A DNA stretch of 61,391 bases from Streptosporangiales bacterium (GTDB lineage: Bacteria; Actinomycetota; Actinomycetes; Streptosporangiales; WHSR01). Positions 1 through 8,857 of this stretch are shown here, in pieces. The position numbers and the translations under genes are program-made. Within the stretch, counting starts at the first letter, position 1. Every line of letters starts with the position of its first letter. The notes beneath the pieces were generated by a model, which worked only from the letters and a program-made list of their open reading frames with translations, was not told where the DNA came from and did not search any database. Location: contig WHSR01000019.1 in NCBI GenBank assembly GCA_009379995.1, forward strand, positions 1 to 61,391. Reading direction: 5' to 3'.

Positions 1-91
1 ACGACTTCGCCCGGCGCGACCAGCGCAGCAGCGTCTCCCGCTCCTCCCCCGACAACACCAGCGGCTCTTTCGGGCGGCCACGTCCAGGCAT
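1..91 (-). CDS. IS630-type transposase, N-terminal fragment cut by the window edge
   Basis: Reading leftward from an ATG at 91, the first 30 codons give a peptide starting MPGRGRPKEPLVL and continuing with an SGEERETL...RWSRR segment. This matches the usual opening of actinobacterial IS630-family transposases: a short basic GRPK stretch, then the first helix of the helix-turn-helix. The DDE catalytic core lies outside the window, so completeness cannot be judged. The element's terminal repeat was not identified in the 45 bases between this start and the next gene. Confidence 0.6.
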   Translation of the reverse strand, partial: MPGRGRPKEPLVLSGEERETLLRWSRRAKS

Positions 92-135
92 GACAGAGAC
101 CGTACATTATCTCGTCGAACTTCAGGCGCAGGACA

Positions 136-1083
136 CTAGTCCCCGTTCCAGTAGCGATCACCGGCGAGTACCAGGGCGCCCGCGCCCAGCAGCCCGGCCT
201 CCTGCCCCAGGGCCGCCGGGACCACCCGGACCCGCCGGGCGAAACGCATGCCGACGTGGCGGCGGAACGTCTCCTCCAACGGGTCGAAGAGGAGCGGGCC
301 GGCCTGGGAGAGCCCGCCGCCCACCGAGACGACCTCGAGATCGCACAGGTGTGTGGCGGAGGCGATGGCGACTCCCAGGGCGTTCCCGGCCCGGTCCAGC
401 GCGTCCCGCGCGGTCGGATGCCCGCGTGCGGCGTCGTCGGCGAGCTCGCGCGCGGTCACGTCCTCGTGCCCGCGGGTACGCCAGCCGTGCTCCCGCGCCC
501 ACTCGGCGACGGCCGGGCCGCGGGCGATGGCCTCCAGACACCCCTGGCCGCCGCAGCCGCAGGGCGGCCCGTGCGGGTCCACCACTACGTGTCCGATGTG
601 CCCGGCGTTGCCGCTGGCGCCGTCGACGAGGTGACCGCCGAGGATGAGACCGCCGCCGACCCCTGTCGAGACCACGATGCCGAGGACGTTGTCGCTGCCG
701 CGCCCGGCACCGCGCCAGTGTTCGCCCGCGGCCATGCAGATCGCGTCGTTGTGCAGCCGCACCGGCACGGTGGGAAAGAGTTCCTGTAGCCGCTCCCGGA
801 GCGGGAAGTCACGCCAGGCCGGGATGTTGAGCGGGGACACCCGCCCCGCCGGCCAGGACATGGGACCGCCGCAGCCGACGCCCACTCCGGCAAAGGCCGG
901 CCCGCCCGCCGCGAACCGCTCGAGAAACGCGGCGACCGTACGCCAGAGGGTCTCCGCGTCGATCTGGGGTCCCTGCGGCGTAGGTACCCGGGCAACCGCG
1001 GCCATCCGCCCGCCGGGCTCCACCATCCCTGCCGCGATCTTCGTGCCGCCGATGTCGACGGCCAGGGCCGGTAGCTGTGGCAT
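136..1083 (-). CDS. ROK-family sugar kinase (glucokinase/N-acetylhexosamine kinase type)
   Basis: A 315-residue cytoplasmic ATP-dependent sugar kinase of the ROK family. The N-terminal phosphate-binding motif DIGGTK is at residues 10-15, the second ATP-contacting segment STGVGGGLI is near 140, and the ROK zinc motif CGCGGQGCLE is near residue 180, with a preceding GHIGH histidine. Family knowledge assigns phosphorylation of glucose, N-acetylglucosamine or N-acetylmannosamine; the exact sugar cannot be read. No DNA-binding domain precedes the kinase, so this is not a ROK repressor. I chose the ATG at 1083 because GAGG lies just upstream; a GTG at 1101 is also possible. It stands alone next to the IS fragment. 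Confidence 0.9.
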   Translation of the reverse strand: MPQLPALAVDIGGTKIAAGMVEPGGRMAAVARVPTPQGPQIDAETLWRTVAAFLERFAAGGPAFAGVGVGCGGPMSWPAGRVSPLNIPAWRDFPLRERLQELFPTVPVRLHNDAICMAAGEHWRGAGRGSDNVLGIVVSTGVGGGLILGGHLVDGASGNAGHIGHVVVDPHGPPCGCGGQGCLEAIARGPAVAEWAREHGWRTRGHEDVTARELADDAARGHPTARDALDRAGNALGVAIASATHLCDLEVVSVGGGLSQAGPLLFDPLEETFRRHVGMRFARRVRVVPAALGQEAGLLGAGALVLAGDRYWNGD

Positions 1084-1124
1084 CGCCTCGTCGTGCCCCA
1101 CTTCCCAGCTTCGAGTTTCCGCCG

Positions 1125-2315
1125 TTAGGACGGGTCCGCGCCTTCCCTCTGCCTGCCGAAGGCAAGGATCGACGCGGTGAACCCGTGGATGTGGTTACGT
1201 CCGGCGACCGGTCCGATCTCCCCGGCGGCGAAGAAGCCTCCGATCCCGGTGGTCTGCAGGCCCTTGCGCACGGCGAGCACGTCGTGGTCGGCGCTGGGGA
1301 AGAGGTTGCTGCCGCGGCCGTTACAGCTGAACAGCAGGGCGCCTTCCACGGGGCCGAACGTACCGTCCTCCTGGAACCGCGCCAGCAACTCGGTCAGATC
1401 CTCCTCGGCCGTCGCCGCGTCACGCACCTGGAAGCGCACGGTGCGTCCCACGCTCACCACGTCCCCGACGACCAGGGCACCGCTGGTCTCGTCCATCCCG
1501 GCCACACCGCGGATGAGGAAGTCGCCCCGCTCGTGCTGCTCAGCGTACTCGTCGATGGCGATGCCGATCTGCAGCCCTTCGGCGGCGAGCGCCTGGTCCG
1601 TCGGCGGGAGCGCGGAGACGATCTCCTCGAGCTTACTCACCGCCGGCGTGCCGGCGAGCTCGTACAGGACGTTGTCGTCCGCCCCGGTGACCACCATCGG
1701 CGGGCCGATCGGGCGGCAGCCCTGGCTTACCACCGTGCGCGCCGCCACCGGACCGCCGAGCAGCACCCCGACGGCACCGTTGCCGACGGCCCTACCCTCG
1801 ACGAACAGCCGGGTCGAACCCTCGCCGCGGGGCCCGGTCGCGATGCCGCCGATCAGCGGCAGGCCACCAAGGACCTGGTTCGAGCGTTCGACGAACGCAT
1901 CGATCGGAAACGTGTACGGGTCGGCGAGCAGCACCCCGACGGCGTCGTCGTCGTGGCGCTCCGGTATGCCGGTGACGATGAGGGCCTCCTCGCCGCGCAC
2001 CGTCTCCAGATGGAACGGCGTGATGCGCACGCCGGGCAGCGCCGCGGCCCAGGCGCTCACCGCGCTGGTCATCTCGACCCCTCGATTGCCCCCGATCACC
2101 CCCGACGCGCTGCAGCCGAGCGTCGTCCGTGCCCCCGAGACCTCGGCCGCGTGCCGGCCGGCGCTCTCCACGTGGTCGGGATCGTCACCTGACACGAAGA
2201 CGCACAGCAGGTCGGGCGGGGCCGGGTGCACGGACGTGACCGCCTGCTCGACGGCCGATTCCGCCGCGTGCAGAAGATCGGGACCGACGGCCAAGCCGTC
2301 GCCGAAGCGGGTCAC
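1125..2315 (-). CDS. FIST N/C domain sensory protein
   Basis: A 396-residue soluble protein with the FIST_N fold (roughly residues 25-220) followed by FIST_C (roughly 225-375). Characteristic pieces are the N-terminal LGCSASGVIGG segment and the C-terminal segments FSCNGRG and GFFAAGEIGPV. FIST domains are thought to bind small ligands, perhaps amino acids, and act as signal-input modules; here no output domain is attached. The reading frame is open far upstream, but that extension is antisense to the divergent ATPase gene. The GTG at 2315 has GAGAGGAG about 7 bases upstream and is preferred. The gene is divergent from the AAA/VWA pair with a 109-bp gap. Confidence 0.85.
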   Translation of the reverse strand: MTRFGDGLAVGPDLLHAAESAVEQAVTSVHPAPPDLLCVFVSGDDPDHVESAGRHAAEVSGARTTLGCSASGVIGGNRGVEMTSAVSAWAAALPGVRITPFHLETVRGEEALIVTGIPERHDDDAVGVLLADPYTFPIDAFVERSNQVLGGLPLIGGIATGPRGEGSTRLFVEGRAVGNGAVGVLLGGPVAARTVVSQGCRPIGPPMVVTGADDNVLYELAGTPAVSKLEEIVSALPPTDQALAAEGLQIGIAIDEYAEQHERGDFLIRGVAGMDETSGALVVGDVVSVGRTVRFQVRDAATAEEDLTELLARFQEDGTFGPVEGALLFSCNGRGSNLFPSADHDVLAVRKGLQTTGIGGFFAAGEIGPVAGRNHIHGFTASILAFGRQREGADPS

Positions 2316-2424
2316 TCCTGGTCTCCTCTCGTCCACCCCAATTCTTTCCGCATTCGGCCGAACTCCCAAAGAGGCGGGGGCCGCGCAGTTGGGCGTTGCC
2401 GACCTGGCGACGTAGCCTCGAACG

Positions 2425-3876
2425 GTGCGAGCTTTGACACCGCGCGAACCAGCACCGCGTGCGACCCCACCCCAAGCGTCCACGCTGGGCGAGCTGCGTG
2501 CCGACGACCATGTCCATCGAACGGTCAAGGAGGAGATCCGGGAGAACCTCCTCGGCCGCCTGCGCTCCGGAGACGAACGCTTCCCCGGGATCGTCGGGTT
2601 CGAGGAGACCGTGCTCCCGCACCTGGAGCGCGGCCTGCTCGCCGGCCACGACCTCGTCCTGCTCGGCGAGCGGGGGCAGGGTAAGACCCGGCTCATCCGT
2701 ACCCTCCTCGAGCTTCTCGACGAGTGGACACCCATCGTGGCCGGCTGCGAGATCAACGATCACCCGTACGCCCCGGTGTGCGTGCCCTGTGGGCGGCTGT
2801 ACGAGGAGCTCGGCGACGACCTGCCGGTCCGGTGGAAGCACCGGGACGACCGGTACGGGGAGAAGCTGGCCACCCCGGACACCAGCGTCGGCGACCTGAT
2901 CGGCGACATCGACCCGATCAAGGTGGCCGAGGGCCGTCCGCTCGGCGATCCGGAGACCGTCCACTACGGCCTGGTCCCGCGGACGAACCGCGGGATCTTC
3001 AGTGTCAACGAGCTGCCCGACCTGGCCGAGCGGATCCAGGTAGCGCTGCTCAACGTGTTGGAGGAGCGGGACATCCAGGTACGCGGGTACGCGCTGCGGC
3101 TGCCGCTCGACCTTCTGCTGGTCGCCAGCGCCAACCCGGAGGACTACACCAACCGCGGGCGCATCATCACCCCGCTGAAGGACAGGTTCGGCGCCGAGAT
3201 CCGCACCCACTACCCGCTCACGCTGGAGGACGAGCTGGCGCTGGTCCGCCAGGAGGCCGCGCTCCGTTGGAGCACGGGCTCACTCACCGCGGCGCTGCCC
3301 GACCACCTGCTGGAGGTCATCAGCCGCTTCACCCAGCTCGTCCGAGAGTCTCCCTCGGTCGACGTCCGCTCGGGGGTGTCCGCGCGGTTCGCGATCGCCG
3401 GCGCGGAGACCGTGGTCGCGTCGGCGGTGCGCCGGGCCGCGCTCACCAGCGAGGAGAACCCGGTGGCCCGGGTCTGCGACCTGCGCCCTGTCGTGCGGAC
3501 GCTGCAGGGCAAGGTGGAGTTCGAGGTCAGCGAGGAGGGCCGGGAGGAGGAGGTGCTCGAGCATCTGCTGCGCCGGGCCACCGCCGAGACGTTCCGCCGC
3601 CACCTGGGCGGGGCCGACCTGTCCGGGCTGCTCGACCGCTTCGAGGAGGAGGGCGCGACAGTGGAGACCGGCGAGCTGGTCCCCGCTCGCGACCTGCTGG
3701 GTCAGGTGGGCCCGGTTACCGGGTTGGCGCAGATCATGTCCCGGCTGGGCATGGACGGCGGTGAGGAGTCGCCCGAGCACGGCGCGGCGGCGCTGGAGTT
3801 CGCCCTCGAGGGTCTCTACCTCACCCGTCGCCTGTCCAAGGACACGGTCTTCGGCAAGGCGGTGTACCGGACATGA
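2425..3876 (+). CDS. ChlI/MoxR-like AAA+ ATPase
   Basis: A 483-residue AAA+ ATPase of the magnesium-chelatase ChlI-like group. Walker A is GERGQGKT near residue 78; the Walker B region reads GIFSVNELPDL, where Asn replaces the usual Asp, as I recall is typical of this subfamily; sensor 1 is SANPEDYTNRGR. A C-terminal lid-like region follows. Its stop overlaps the start of the VWA gene by four bases (ATGA), so the two proteins are translationally coupled and probably act as an ATPase/VWA chaperone-like pair. The substrate is unknown. No cobalamin or chlorophyll genes are nearby, so metal chelation is not implied. The GTG start at 2425 lacks a strong ribosome site and is only moderately certain. 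Confidence 0.9.
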   Translation: MRALTPREPAPRATPPQASTLGELRADDHVHRTVKEEIRENLLGRLRSGDERFPGIVGFEETVLPHLERGLLAGHDLVLLGERGQGKTRLIRTLLELLDEWTPIVAGCEINDHPYAPVCVPCGRLYEELGDDLPVRWKHRDDRYGEKLATPDTSVGDLIGDIDPIKVAEGRPLGDPETVHYGLVPRTNRGIFSVNELPDLAERIQVALLNVLEERDIQVRGYALRLPLDLLLVASANPEDYTNRGRIITPLKDRFGAEIRTHYPLTLEDELALVRQEAALRWSTGSLTAALPDHLLEVISRFTQLVRESPSVDVRSGVSARFAIAGAETVVASAVRRAALTSEENPVARVCDLRPVVRTLQGKVEFEVSEEGREEEVLEHLLRRATAETFRRHLGGADLSGLLDRFEEEGATVETGELVPARDLLGQVGPVTGLAQIMSRLGMDGGEESPEHGAAALEFALEGLYLTRRLSKDTVFGKAVYRT

Positions 3877-5861
3877 GCACCTACCGGTACGGCGAGTACC
3901 GGGGCGGTCCCGATCCGCTGGCCGCACCGTACGACGTCCGCTCCGCCCTCGACGAGATGGGCGAGCAGATCCTGGAGGGGGCGACACCGCAGGACGCCCT
4001 GCGCGACCTGCTGCGCCGCGGGGCCTCGGGGCTCCGCGGCCTCGACGACATGCTGCGCCGGATCCGCGAGCAGCGTCGGGCGCTGCGCGGAAGCGGCCGG
4101 CTCGACGGCACCCTGGAGCAGGCTCGTGCCCTGCTGGACAAGGCGATCGGTCAGGAGCGGGCCGAGCTGTTCCCCGATCCGAGCGACGAGGCCCGGATGC
4201 GGGAGGCCGAGCTGGACACGCTGCCGGACGACACGGCGCAGGCGATCCAGCGGCTTTCCTCCTACGACTGGCGGTCCGAGGCGGCCCGGCAGACGTTCGA
4301 GGAGCTGCAGGACCTGCTGCGCCGCGAGGTGCTGGACACCCAGTTCCACGGCATCAAGCAGGCGCTGCAGAACCCGGACTCCGCCGCCATGCAGCGGGTG
4401 AAGGACATGCTCGCGGACCTGAACTCGATGCTCGAGGCCGACGCCCGCGGCGAGCACACCCAGCAGGACTTCGACAACTTCATGGAGAAGTACGGGGACT
4501 TCTTCCCGGACAACCCCCGTAACCTCGAGGAGCTCGTCGACTCACTGGCCCGTCGCGCCGCGGCTGCGCAGCGCATGCTGGAGTCGCTCACCCCGGAGCA
4601 GCGCGAGGAGCTGGCGAACCTCATGGCCCAGGCGCTCGAGGACGCCGGCCTCGCCATGGAGATGTCCCGGCTCTCCGACCAGCTCCGGGCCCGCCGTCCC
4701 GACCTCGACTGGAGCGGGCGGGAGCGGATGCGCGGCGACCAGCCCCTCGGGATGTCCGACGCAACGACGGCTCTGCAGGAGCTGGCCGACCTGGGCGAGC
4801 TCGAGCAGACGCTGCGCCAGGACTACCCCGGTGCCCGGCTCGACGACATCGACGAGGAGGCGGTACGCCGGGTACTCGGCAGGCGGGCCGTCGACGACAT
4901 GGAGGCGCTGCGTCGCATCGAGCGGGAGCTGGAGCGGCAGGGCTACCTGCAGCGCTCCGCGGGCAGGCTGGAGCTCACCCCCAAGGCGGTGCGGAGGCTG
5001 GGCGAGACCGCGCTGCGCCGGGTCTTCGCCGAGCTCGAGTCCGGCCGCCGCGGCGACCACGACCAGGACGACGCCGGCGCGGCCGGCGAGTTGACCGGAT
5101 CCAGCCGGCCGTGGCAGTTCGGCGACGAGCAGCCGCTCGACGTGGTCCGCACGGTCACCAACGCGGTGCGGAGGGCCGGGCCGGCCCCGCGTACCGGCGC
5201 ACCTACCGGCCGTGCTCCGGCCGTTCGGCTTCAGGTCGACGACTTCGAGGTGGCCGAGACGGAGCAACGTACCGCCGCCGCTGTATGCCTGCTGGTCGAC
5301 CTGTCATACTCGATGGCGCTGCGCGGCACGTGGGGGGTCGCCAAGCAGACCTCGCTCGCCCTGCACTCGCTGGTGACGACCAGGTTCCCGCAGGACGCGA
5401 TACAGATCATCGGGTTCAGCAACTACGCCCGCGTGCTGCAGCCGACCGAGCTGGCCGGGCTGGACTGGGACATGGTGCAGGGCACCAACCTGCACCACGC
5501 GCTGCTCATCGCCGGCCGGCACCTCGACAAGCATCCGGAGCACGAGCCGGTCGTGCTGGTGGTGACCGACGGCGAGCCCACCGCCCACCTGATGCGGGAC
5601 GGGATGGCGTGGTTCGACTGGCCGCCCTCCAAGGAGACGATCGAGCACACCCTCGCCGAGGTGGACAAGATGTCCCGGCGCAGCGCGACCCTCAACATGT
5701 TCATGCTCGCCGAGGACGAGCGGCTGGTCGCGTTCGTTCGAGAGGTGGCGCGGCGCAACGGTGGCCGGATGTTCTCGCCCTCGCCGGAGCGGCTCGGCGA
5801 GTACGTGGTCAGCGACTTCCTGCGGGCACGACGCGGAAGGCGGGCCGGTTCTTTCCGATGA
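3873..5861 (+). CDS. VWA-domain protein paired with the AAA+ ATPase
   Basis: A 662-residue protein. The first 400 residues are highly charged and helical. The C-terminal part is a von Willebrand A domain with the metal-ion-dependent adhesion motif DLSYS near residue 470, a downstream Thr in GTNLHHAL and the conserved VVTDGEP. The ATG overlaps the end of the ATPase gene. Pairs of this kind (MoxR/VWA or ChlI/ChlD-like) assemble or remodel other proteins in the cytoplasm; the client cannot be deduced. No signal peptide or membrane segment is visible. Confidence 0.88.
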   Translation: MSTYRYGEYRGGPDPLAAPYDVRSALDEMGEQILEGATPQDALRDLLRRGASGLRGLDDMLRRIREQRRALRGSGRLDGTLEQARALLDKAIGQERAELFPDPSDEARMREAELDTLPDDTAQAIQRLSSYDWRSEAARQTFEELQDLLRREVLDTQFHGIKQALQNPDSAAMQRVKDMLADLNSMLEADARGEHTQQDFDNFMEKYGDFFPDNPRNLEELVDSLARRAAAAQRMLESLTPEQREELANLMAQALEDAGLAMEMSRLSDQLRARRPDLDWSGRERMRGDQPLGMSDATTALQELADLGELEQTLRQDYPGARLDDIDEEAVRRVLGRRAVDDMEALRRIERELERQGYLQRSAGRLELTPKAVRRLGETALRRVFAELESGRRGDHDQDDAGAAGELTGSSRPWQFGDEQPLDVVRTVTNAVRRAGPAPRTGAPTGRAPAVRLQVDDFEVAETEQRTAAAVCLLVDLSYSMALRGTWGVAKQTSLALHSLVTTRFPQDAIQIIGFSNYARVLQPTELAGLDWDMVQGTNLHHALLIAGRHLDKHPEHEPVVLVVTDGEPTAHLMRDGMAWFDWPPSKETIEHTLAEVDKMSRRSATLNMFMLAEDERLVAFVREVARRNGGRMFSPSPERLGEYVVSDFLRARRGRRAGSFR

Positions 5862-5905
5862 ATGGACCACTCATCCGCTAGGTCCGTATGGATGGACCAT
5901 TCATC
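5862..5905. promoter_or_regulatory. Two direct repeats spaced 30 bp, possible operator
   Basis: ATGGACCACTCATC at 5862-5875 recurs with one change as ATGGACCATTCATC at 5892-5905. The start-to-start distance is exactly 30 bp, about three helical turns, in the gap between the VWA gene and the membrane-protein gene. This is how paired binding sites for one protein usually look. No regulator is assigned. Confidence 0.4.
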
Positions 5906-5999
5906 GGAGCCGGCGCGCCAGCTAGGCGCGCCCCCACGACCGTGCCGAGTACGGAGAGTCGGGTCCCGGACGCGGGCGGTGCCCACTAGGGTCTGCGGC

Positions 6000-6428
6000 A
6001 TGTTCCTCGATCAGCTGCTGTTGTGGCTGCACATCGCCTTCGCGATCTTCACGCTGGGGCCGCTGACCGCGGCGACCATGGCGACCCCTCGTTCGATCAG
6101 GTCCGCAAACGTCTCCGTCCTGCGGTACCTGCACCGTACGACCAGGATCTACGGCGCCGCGTCACTGCTGGTCTTCGGGTTCGGTCTGGCGCTGGCCCTC
6201 GACCGCTTCAACGAGTTCTGGGTCTCGGCGTCCATGACGCTCTTCGTGGTCGCGCTGGCGCTGCTGTTCGCGATCGTCGAGCCGGACCAGCGCAAGGCGA
6301 TCCGCCGCCTCGAGGAGAGCGAGGAGGCGAAGGTCGAGACCGGGCGTATCGTCGCGGTGTCCGCCGTCATCGCGGTGGTCTGGCTCGTCGTGCTGGTCCT
6401 CATGATCTGGCAGCCAGGAGGACCGTAG
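6000..6428 (+). CDS. Small integral membrane protein (DUF2269-like)
   Basis: A 142-residue protein with four predicted membrane helices, around residues 5-27, 50-68, 73-93 and 118-138. The opening MFLDQLLLWLHIAFAIFTL resembles the DUF2269 family of uncharacterised integral membrane proteins. A -10-like TAGGGT at 5987-5992 ends 7 bases before the ATG and there is no ribosome-binding site, which suggests a leaderless mRNA. Function unknown. Confidence 0.75.
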   Translation: MFLDQLLLWLHIAFAIFTLGPLTAATMATPRSIRSANVSVLRYLHRTTRIYGAASLLVFGFGLALALDRFNEFWVSASMTLFVVALALLFAIVEPDQRKAIRRLEESEEAKVETGRIVAVSAVIAVVWLVVLVLMIWQPGGP

Positions 6429-6527
6429 AGGTACTTGGCGGCGCCGTCAGAGCTCCTCGGCCCCTCGGCGCCCGGCAACGGGTGATCGGGGGGACAGGAC
6501 CTAATCGAACAGCCCGGGGAGGCATTG

Positions 6528-7523
6528 GTGGGTCGGGCCGACGAGCTGCGCCTGACGCGGGAGCGGTGGCAGACGGCCGCGGGGAAGGCGGCGGCACGGC
6601 AGGTGGTGCGGCAGTTGCTGCACGGGGAATCGCCGGCCGACGGGCCGTACGGCCGCGTACGCGAACGGGTGGACCTACGCGGTCTGCCGTTGGGCACGAT
6701 TGCCTCGGCCCCGGATTTCATGTACCGCCGGATCTCGGTCGGGCGTCGCAGACACCTGCTGGCCTCCATAACCGGTCGGAAGCCGGGTCGGTGGAAGACG
6801 CTCGACCTCTCCGGCGCCGACCTGACCCTCATGAACTGGACGGACCTGACGGTCGAGGACTGTGTGTTCGACGACGCGGACCTGGAGGGCCTGCGGTGCT
6901 GGGGGGTGCAGGTCGCGTGCTGTTCGATGCGCCGGGCCAAACTGTTCGACGGGCAGTTGGGTGCCGCGGAGGAGTTCTGGCCCACCAGGAGCGTCTGGCT
7001 GGACGTCGACCTGTCCCAGGCCGACCTGCGTGGCGCGACCGCGGGTACGCGATTCGAGCGCGTCGACTTCCGGACCGCGAAGTTCCGGCGCACCGACTTC
7101 GCATGGAGCGATCTGGTCCACTGCGTCTTTGCCGGAGTGGTCCAAGGACTGACGATCGGGCGCCGACCGATCGCCAGCCGGCCGTCGACGTGGACCCTGA
7201 CCGACGTGGACCTCACCGAGGCTCGCCCCAGAGACCTTCGGCTCATCGGCGTCGATCTCGGTGCCGTCGACGTCCGGCTACCGGAGGATGCCGAGCACTG
7301 GCACATCCCCGATTGGCATGCGTATCTTCGGCGCGTCACGTCCCTCGTCGCCGCACTTCAGAACGGTGAAACGAAGACCGCGGCCGAGGTCTGGCTCGAC
7401 TACGCCACCAAGGACACCGGGCCCGGCCAGATCACCGGGTTCGTCGCGGCCTGGGACCTGACCCACCTGGGAGGGCAGGATCTCCTCGTCCTCCTCGACC
7501 AAGCCCGCTCCTCCCGGTCGTGA
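6528..7523 (+). CDS. Pentapeptide-repeat protein
   Basis: About 331 residues. The middle (residues 85-190) contains A(D/N)LXX-type repeats such as LDLSGADLTLMNW, LTVEDCVFDDADLEG, LSQADLRGA and FRRTDFAW, which fold as a right-handed quadrilateral beta-helix. The repeat run is irregular and broken by non-repeat segments. Such proteins are usually cytoplasmic; some mimic DNA or protect gyrase, but nothing here fixes a role. GGGGAGG at 6516-6522 suits GTG at 6528 better than TTG at 6525. The stop codon TGA lies inside the left arm of the inverted repeat that follows. Confidence 0.8.
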   Translation: MGRADELRLTRERWQTAAGKAAARQVVRQLLHGESPADGPYGRVRERVDLRGLPLGTIASAPDFMYRRISVGRRRHLLASITGRKPGRWKTLDLSGADLTLMNWTDLTVEDCVFDDADLEGLRCWGVQVACCSMRRAKLFDGQLGAAEEFWPTRSVWLDVDLSQADLRGATAGTRFERVDFRTAKFRRTDFAWSDLVHCVFAGVVQGLTIGRRPIASRPSTWTLTDVDLTEARPRDLRLIGVDLGAVDVRLPEDAEHWHIPDWHAYLRRVTSLVAALQNGETKTAAEVWLDYATKDTGPGQITGFVAAWDLTHLGGQDLLVLLDQARSSRS

Positions 7524-7572
7524 TCTTGCAGAAGTTCGGCCCGGCCGTCGGAACTTCTGCAAGATCACGACC
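7516..7572. repeat. Dispersed inverted repeat, copy 1
   Basis: Perfect 22-bp arms (7516-7537 and 7551-7572) around a 13-base centre, with core CGTGATCTTGCAGAAGTTC. It lies exactly between two convergent genes and contains the stop codons of both: TGA at 7521-7523 on the plus strand for the pentapeptide gene, and the mirror TGA on the minus strand for the PLP-enzyme gene. It would fold as a strong bidirectional hairpin. Three further good copies and one decayed copy occur in the window. Confidence 0.9.
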
Positions 7573-8728
7573 GATCTGACTGGAGGGCGTACTCGAGGTC
7601 CGCGAGCAGGTCCTCGATGCTCTCCAGGCCGATCGACAGCCGTACAAGATCCTCCGGCACCTCGAGCGGCGATCCGGCAGCTGACGCATGGGTCATCCGG
7701 CCGGGGTGTTCGATCAACGACTCCACGCCCCCGAGGGATTCGGCGAGGGTGAACAGGCGCGCCCGGTTGCACACCTCGACGGCAGCGTCCTCGCCGCCCC
7801 TCACCCGAAACGACACCATCCCCCCGAACCTGCTCATCTGCTTGGCCGCGACCTCGTGCCCGGGATGCTGCGCCAGCCCCGGGTAGCGGACCTCGGTCAC
7901 TCCGGGGTGGCCGACCAGCATGTCGACGACCCGCTCGGCGGCGGTGCAGTGGCGCTCCATCCGCACGCCAAGCGTCTTGACTCCCCGCAGCACCAGCCAC
8001 GCGTCGAACGGCCCCGCGACCGCGCCCATCGCCTTCTGGTGGAACGCCAGTTGCTCACCGAGCTCGGCGTCTCGCACCACCAGCGCGCCGCCCACGACGT
8101 CGGAGTGCCCGCCGAGGTACTTGGTGGTGGAGTGCACGACGACGTCGGCCCCGAGCTCCATCGGACGCTGCAGGTACGGCGAGGCAAACGTGTTGTCGAC
8201 GACGAGCAGCGCCCCGGCGCCGCGCGCCACCTCGGCCAGCCCGGCAATGTCGGCGATGCCGAGCAGCGGGTTCGTCGGTGTCTCCGCCCACACGACCCTG
8301 GTCCGGTCCCGGATCGCCGACCGGACCGCGTCGAGGTCGGACAGCGGCACCGCGCTCCAGGTCAGGCCCCATCGCTCCAGCACCCGGGCGAACAGTCGGA
8401 ACGTGCCGCCGTAGGCGTCGTTCGGTATCACCACGTGGTCTCCGGGTCCGCAGACTGTACGGAGCAGGCAGTCCTCGGCGGCCAACCCGGAGGCGAACGC
8501 GAGACCCCGGACTCCGTCGCCGAGCGCCGCGCCCTCCAGGGCGGCCAGGCACTCCTCCAGGGCCGCCCGGGTTGGGTTGGCGGCGCGGCTGTACTCGTAG
8601 CCACCGCGCAGCTCGCCGACCCGGTCCTGGTAGTACGTGGAGACCTGGTAGATGGGCGGCACGACCGCCCCGGTCGTCGGGTCCGGCGGCTGTCCCGCGT
8701 GTATCGCTCGGGTGTCGAAGCCCGTCAT
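7565..8728 (-). CDS. Cystathionine gamma-synthase/gamma-lyase (PLP enzyme)
   Basis: A 387-residue enzyme of the Cys/Met-metabolism PLP family. The PLP lysine is in HSTTKYLGGHSD, preceded by the VVWAETPTNPLL and VVDNTFASPYLQ signatures. It either forms cystathionine from an acylated homoserine or cleaves cystathionine to cysteine. The adjacent cystathionine beta-synthase on the same strand favours reverse transsulfuration (gamma-lyase), but sequence alone does not separate the two. ATG at 8728 is chosen: a -10-like TAGCCT lies 7 bases before it, suggesting a leaderless transcript. An upstream in-frame ATG at 8758 would add ten poorly conserved residues. The stop is inside inverted-repeat copy 1. 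Confidence 0.9.
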   Translation of the reverse strand: MTGFDTRAIHAGQPPDPTTGAVVPPIYQVSTYYQDRVGELRGGYEYSRAANPTRAALEECLAALEGAALGDGVRGLAFASGLAAEDCLLRTVCGPGDHVVIPNDAYGGTFRLFARVLERWGLTWSAVPLSDLDAVRSAIRDRTRVVWAETPTNPLLGIADIAGLAEVARGAGALLVVDNTFASPYLQRPMELGADVVVHSTTKYLGGHSDVVGGALVVRDAELGEQLAFHQKAMGAVAGPFDAWLVLRGVKTLGVRMERHCTAAERVVDMLVGHPGVTEVRYPGLAQHPGHEVAAKQMSRFGGMVSFRVRGGEDAAVEVCNRARLFTLAESLGGVESLIEHPGRMTHASAAGSPLEVPEDLVRLSIGLESIEDLLADLEYALQSDRS

Positions 8729-8857
8729 GCTGCCGAGGCTAGTGGCTGGGGGAGTCATGGCCGATAATCCCCCAGGTCAGCCGGCGACCCACCAGCCCAC
8801 CAGTCCACCCCGGCTGGAGGTGCGGGGTGCCACGGCCGAGGCTAGCGCGCGGACAAG

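Noticed and set aside
3003..3035. Defective Walker B (Asn for Asp) as a sign of a dead ATPase
   Set aside because: As far as I recall, NELPDL is normal for this ChlI-like subfamily, and the rest of the ATPase is intact.
2425..5861. Magnesium or cobalt chelatase
   Set aside because: The ATPase/VWA pair has the chelatase-like fold, but no large H subunit and no tetrapyrrole genes are present.
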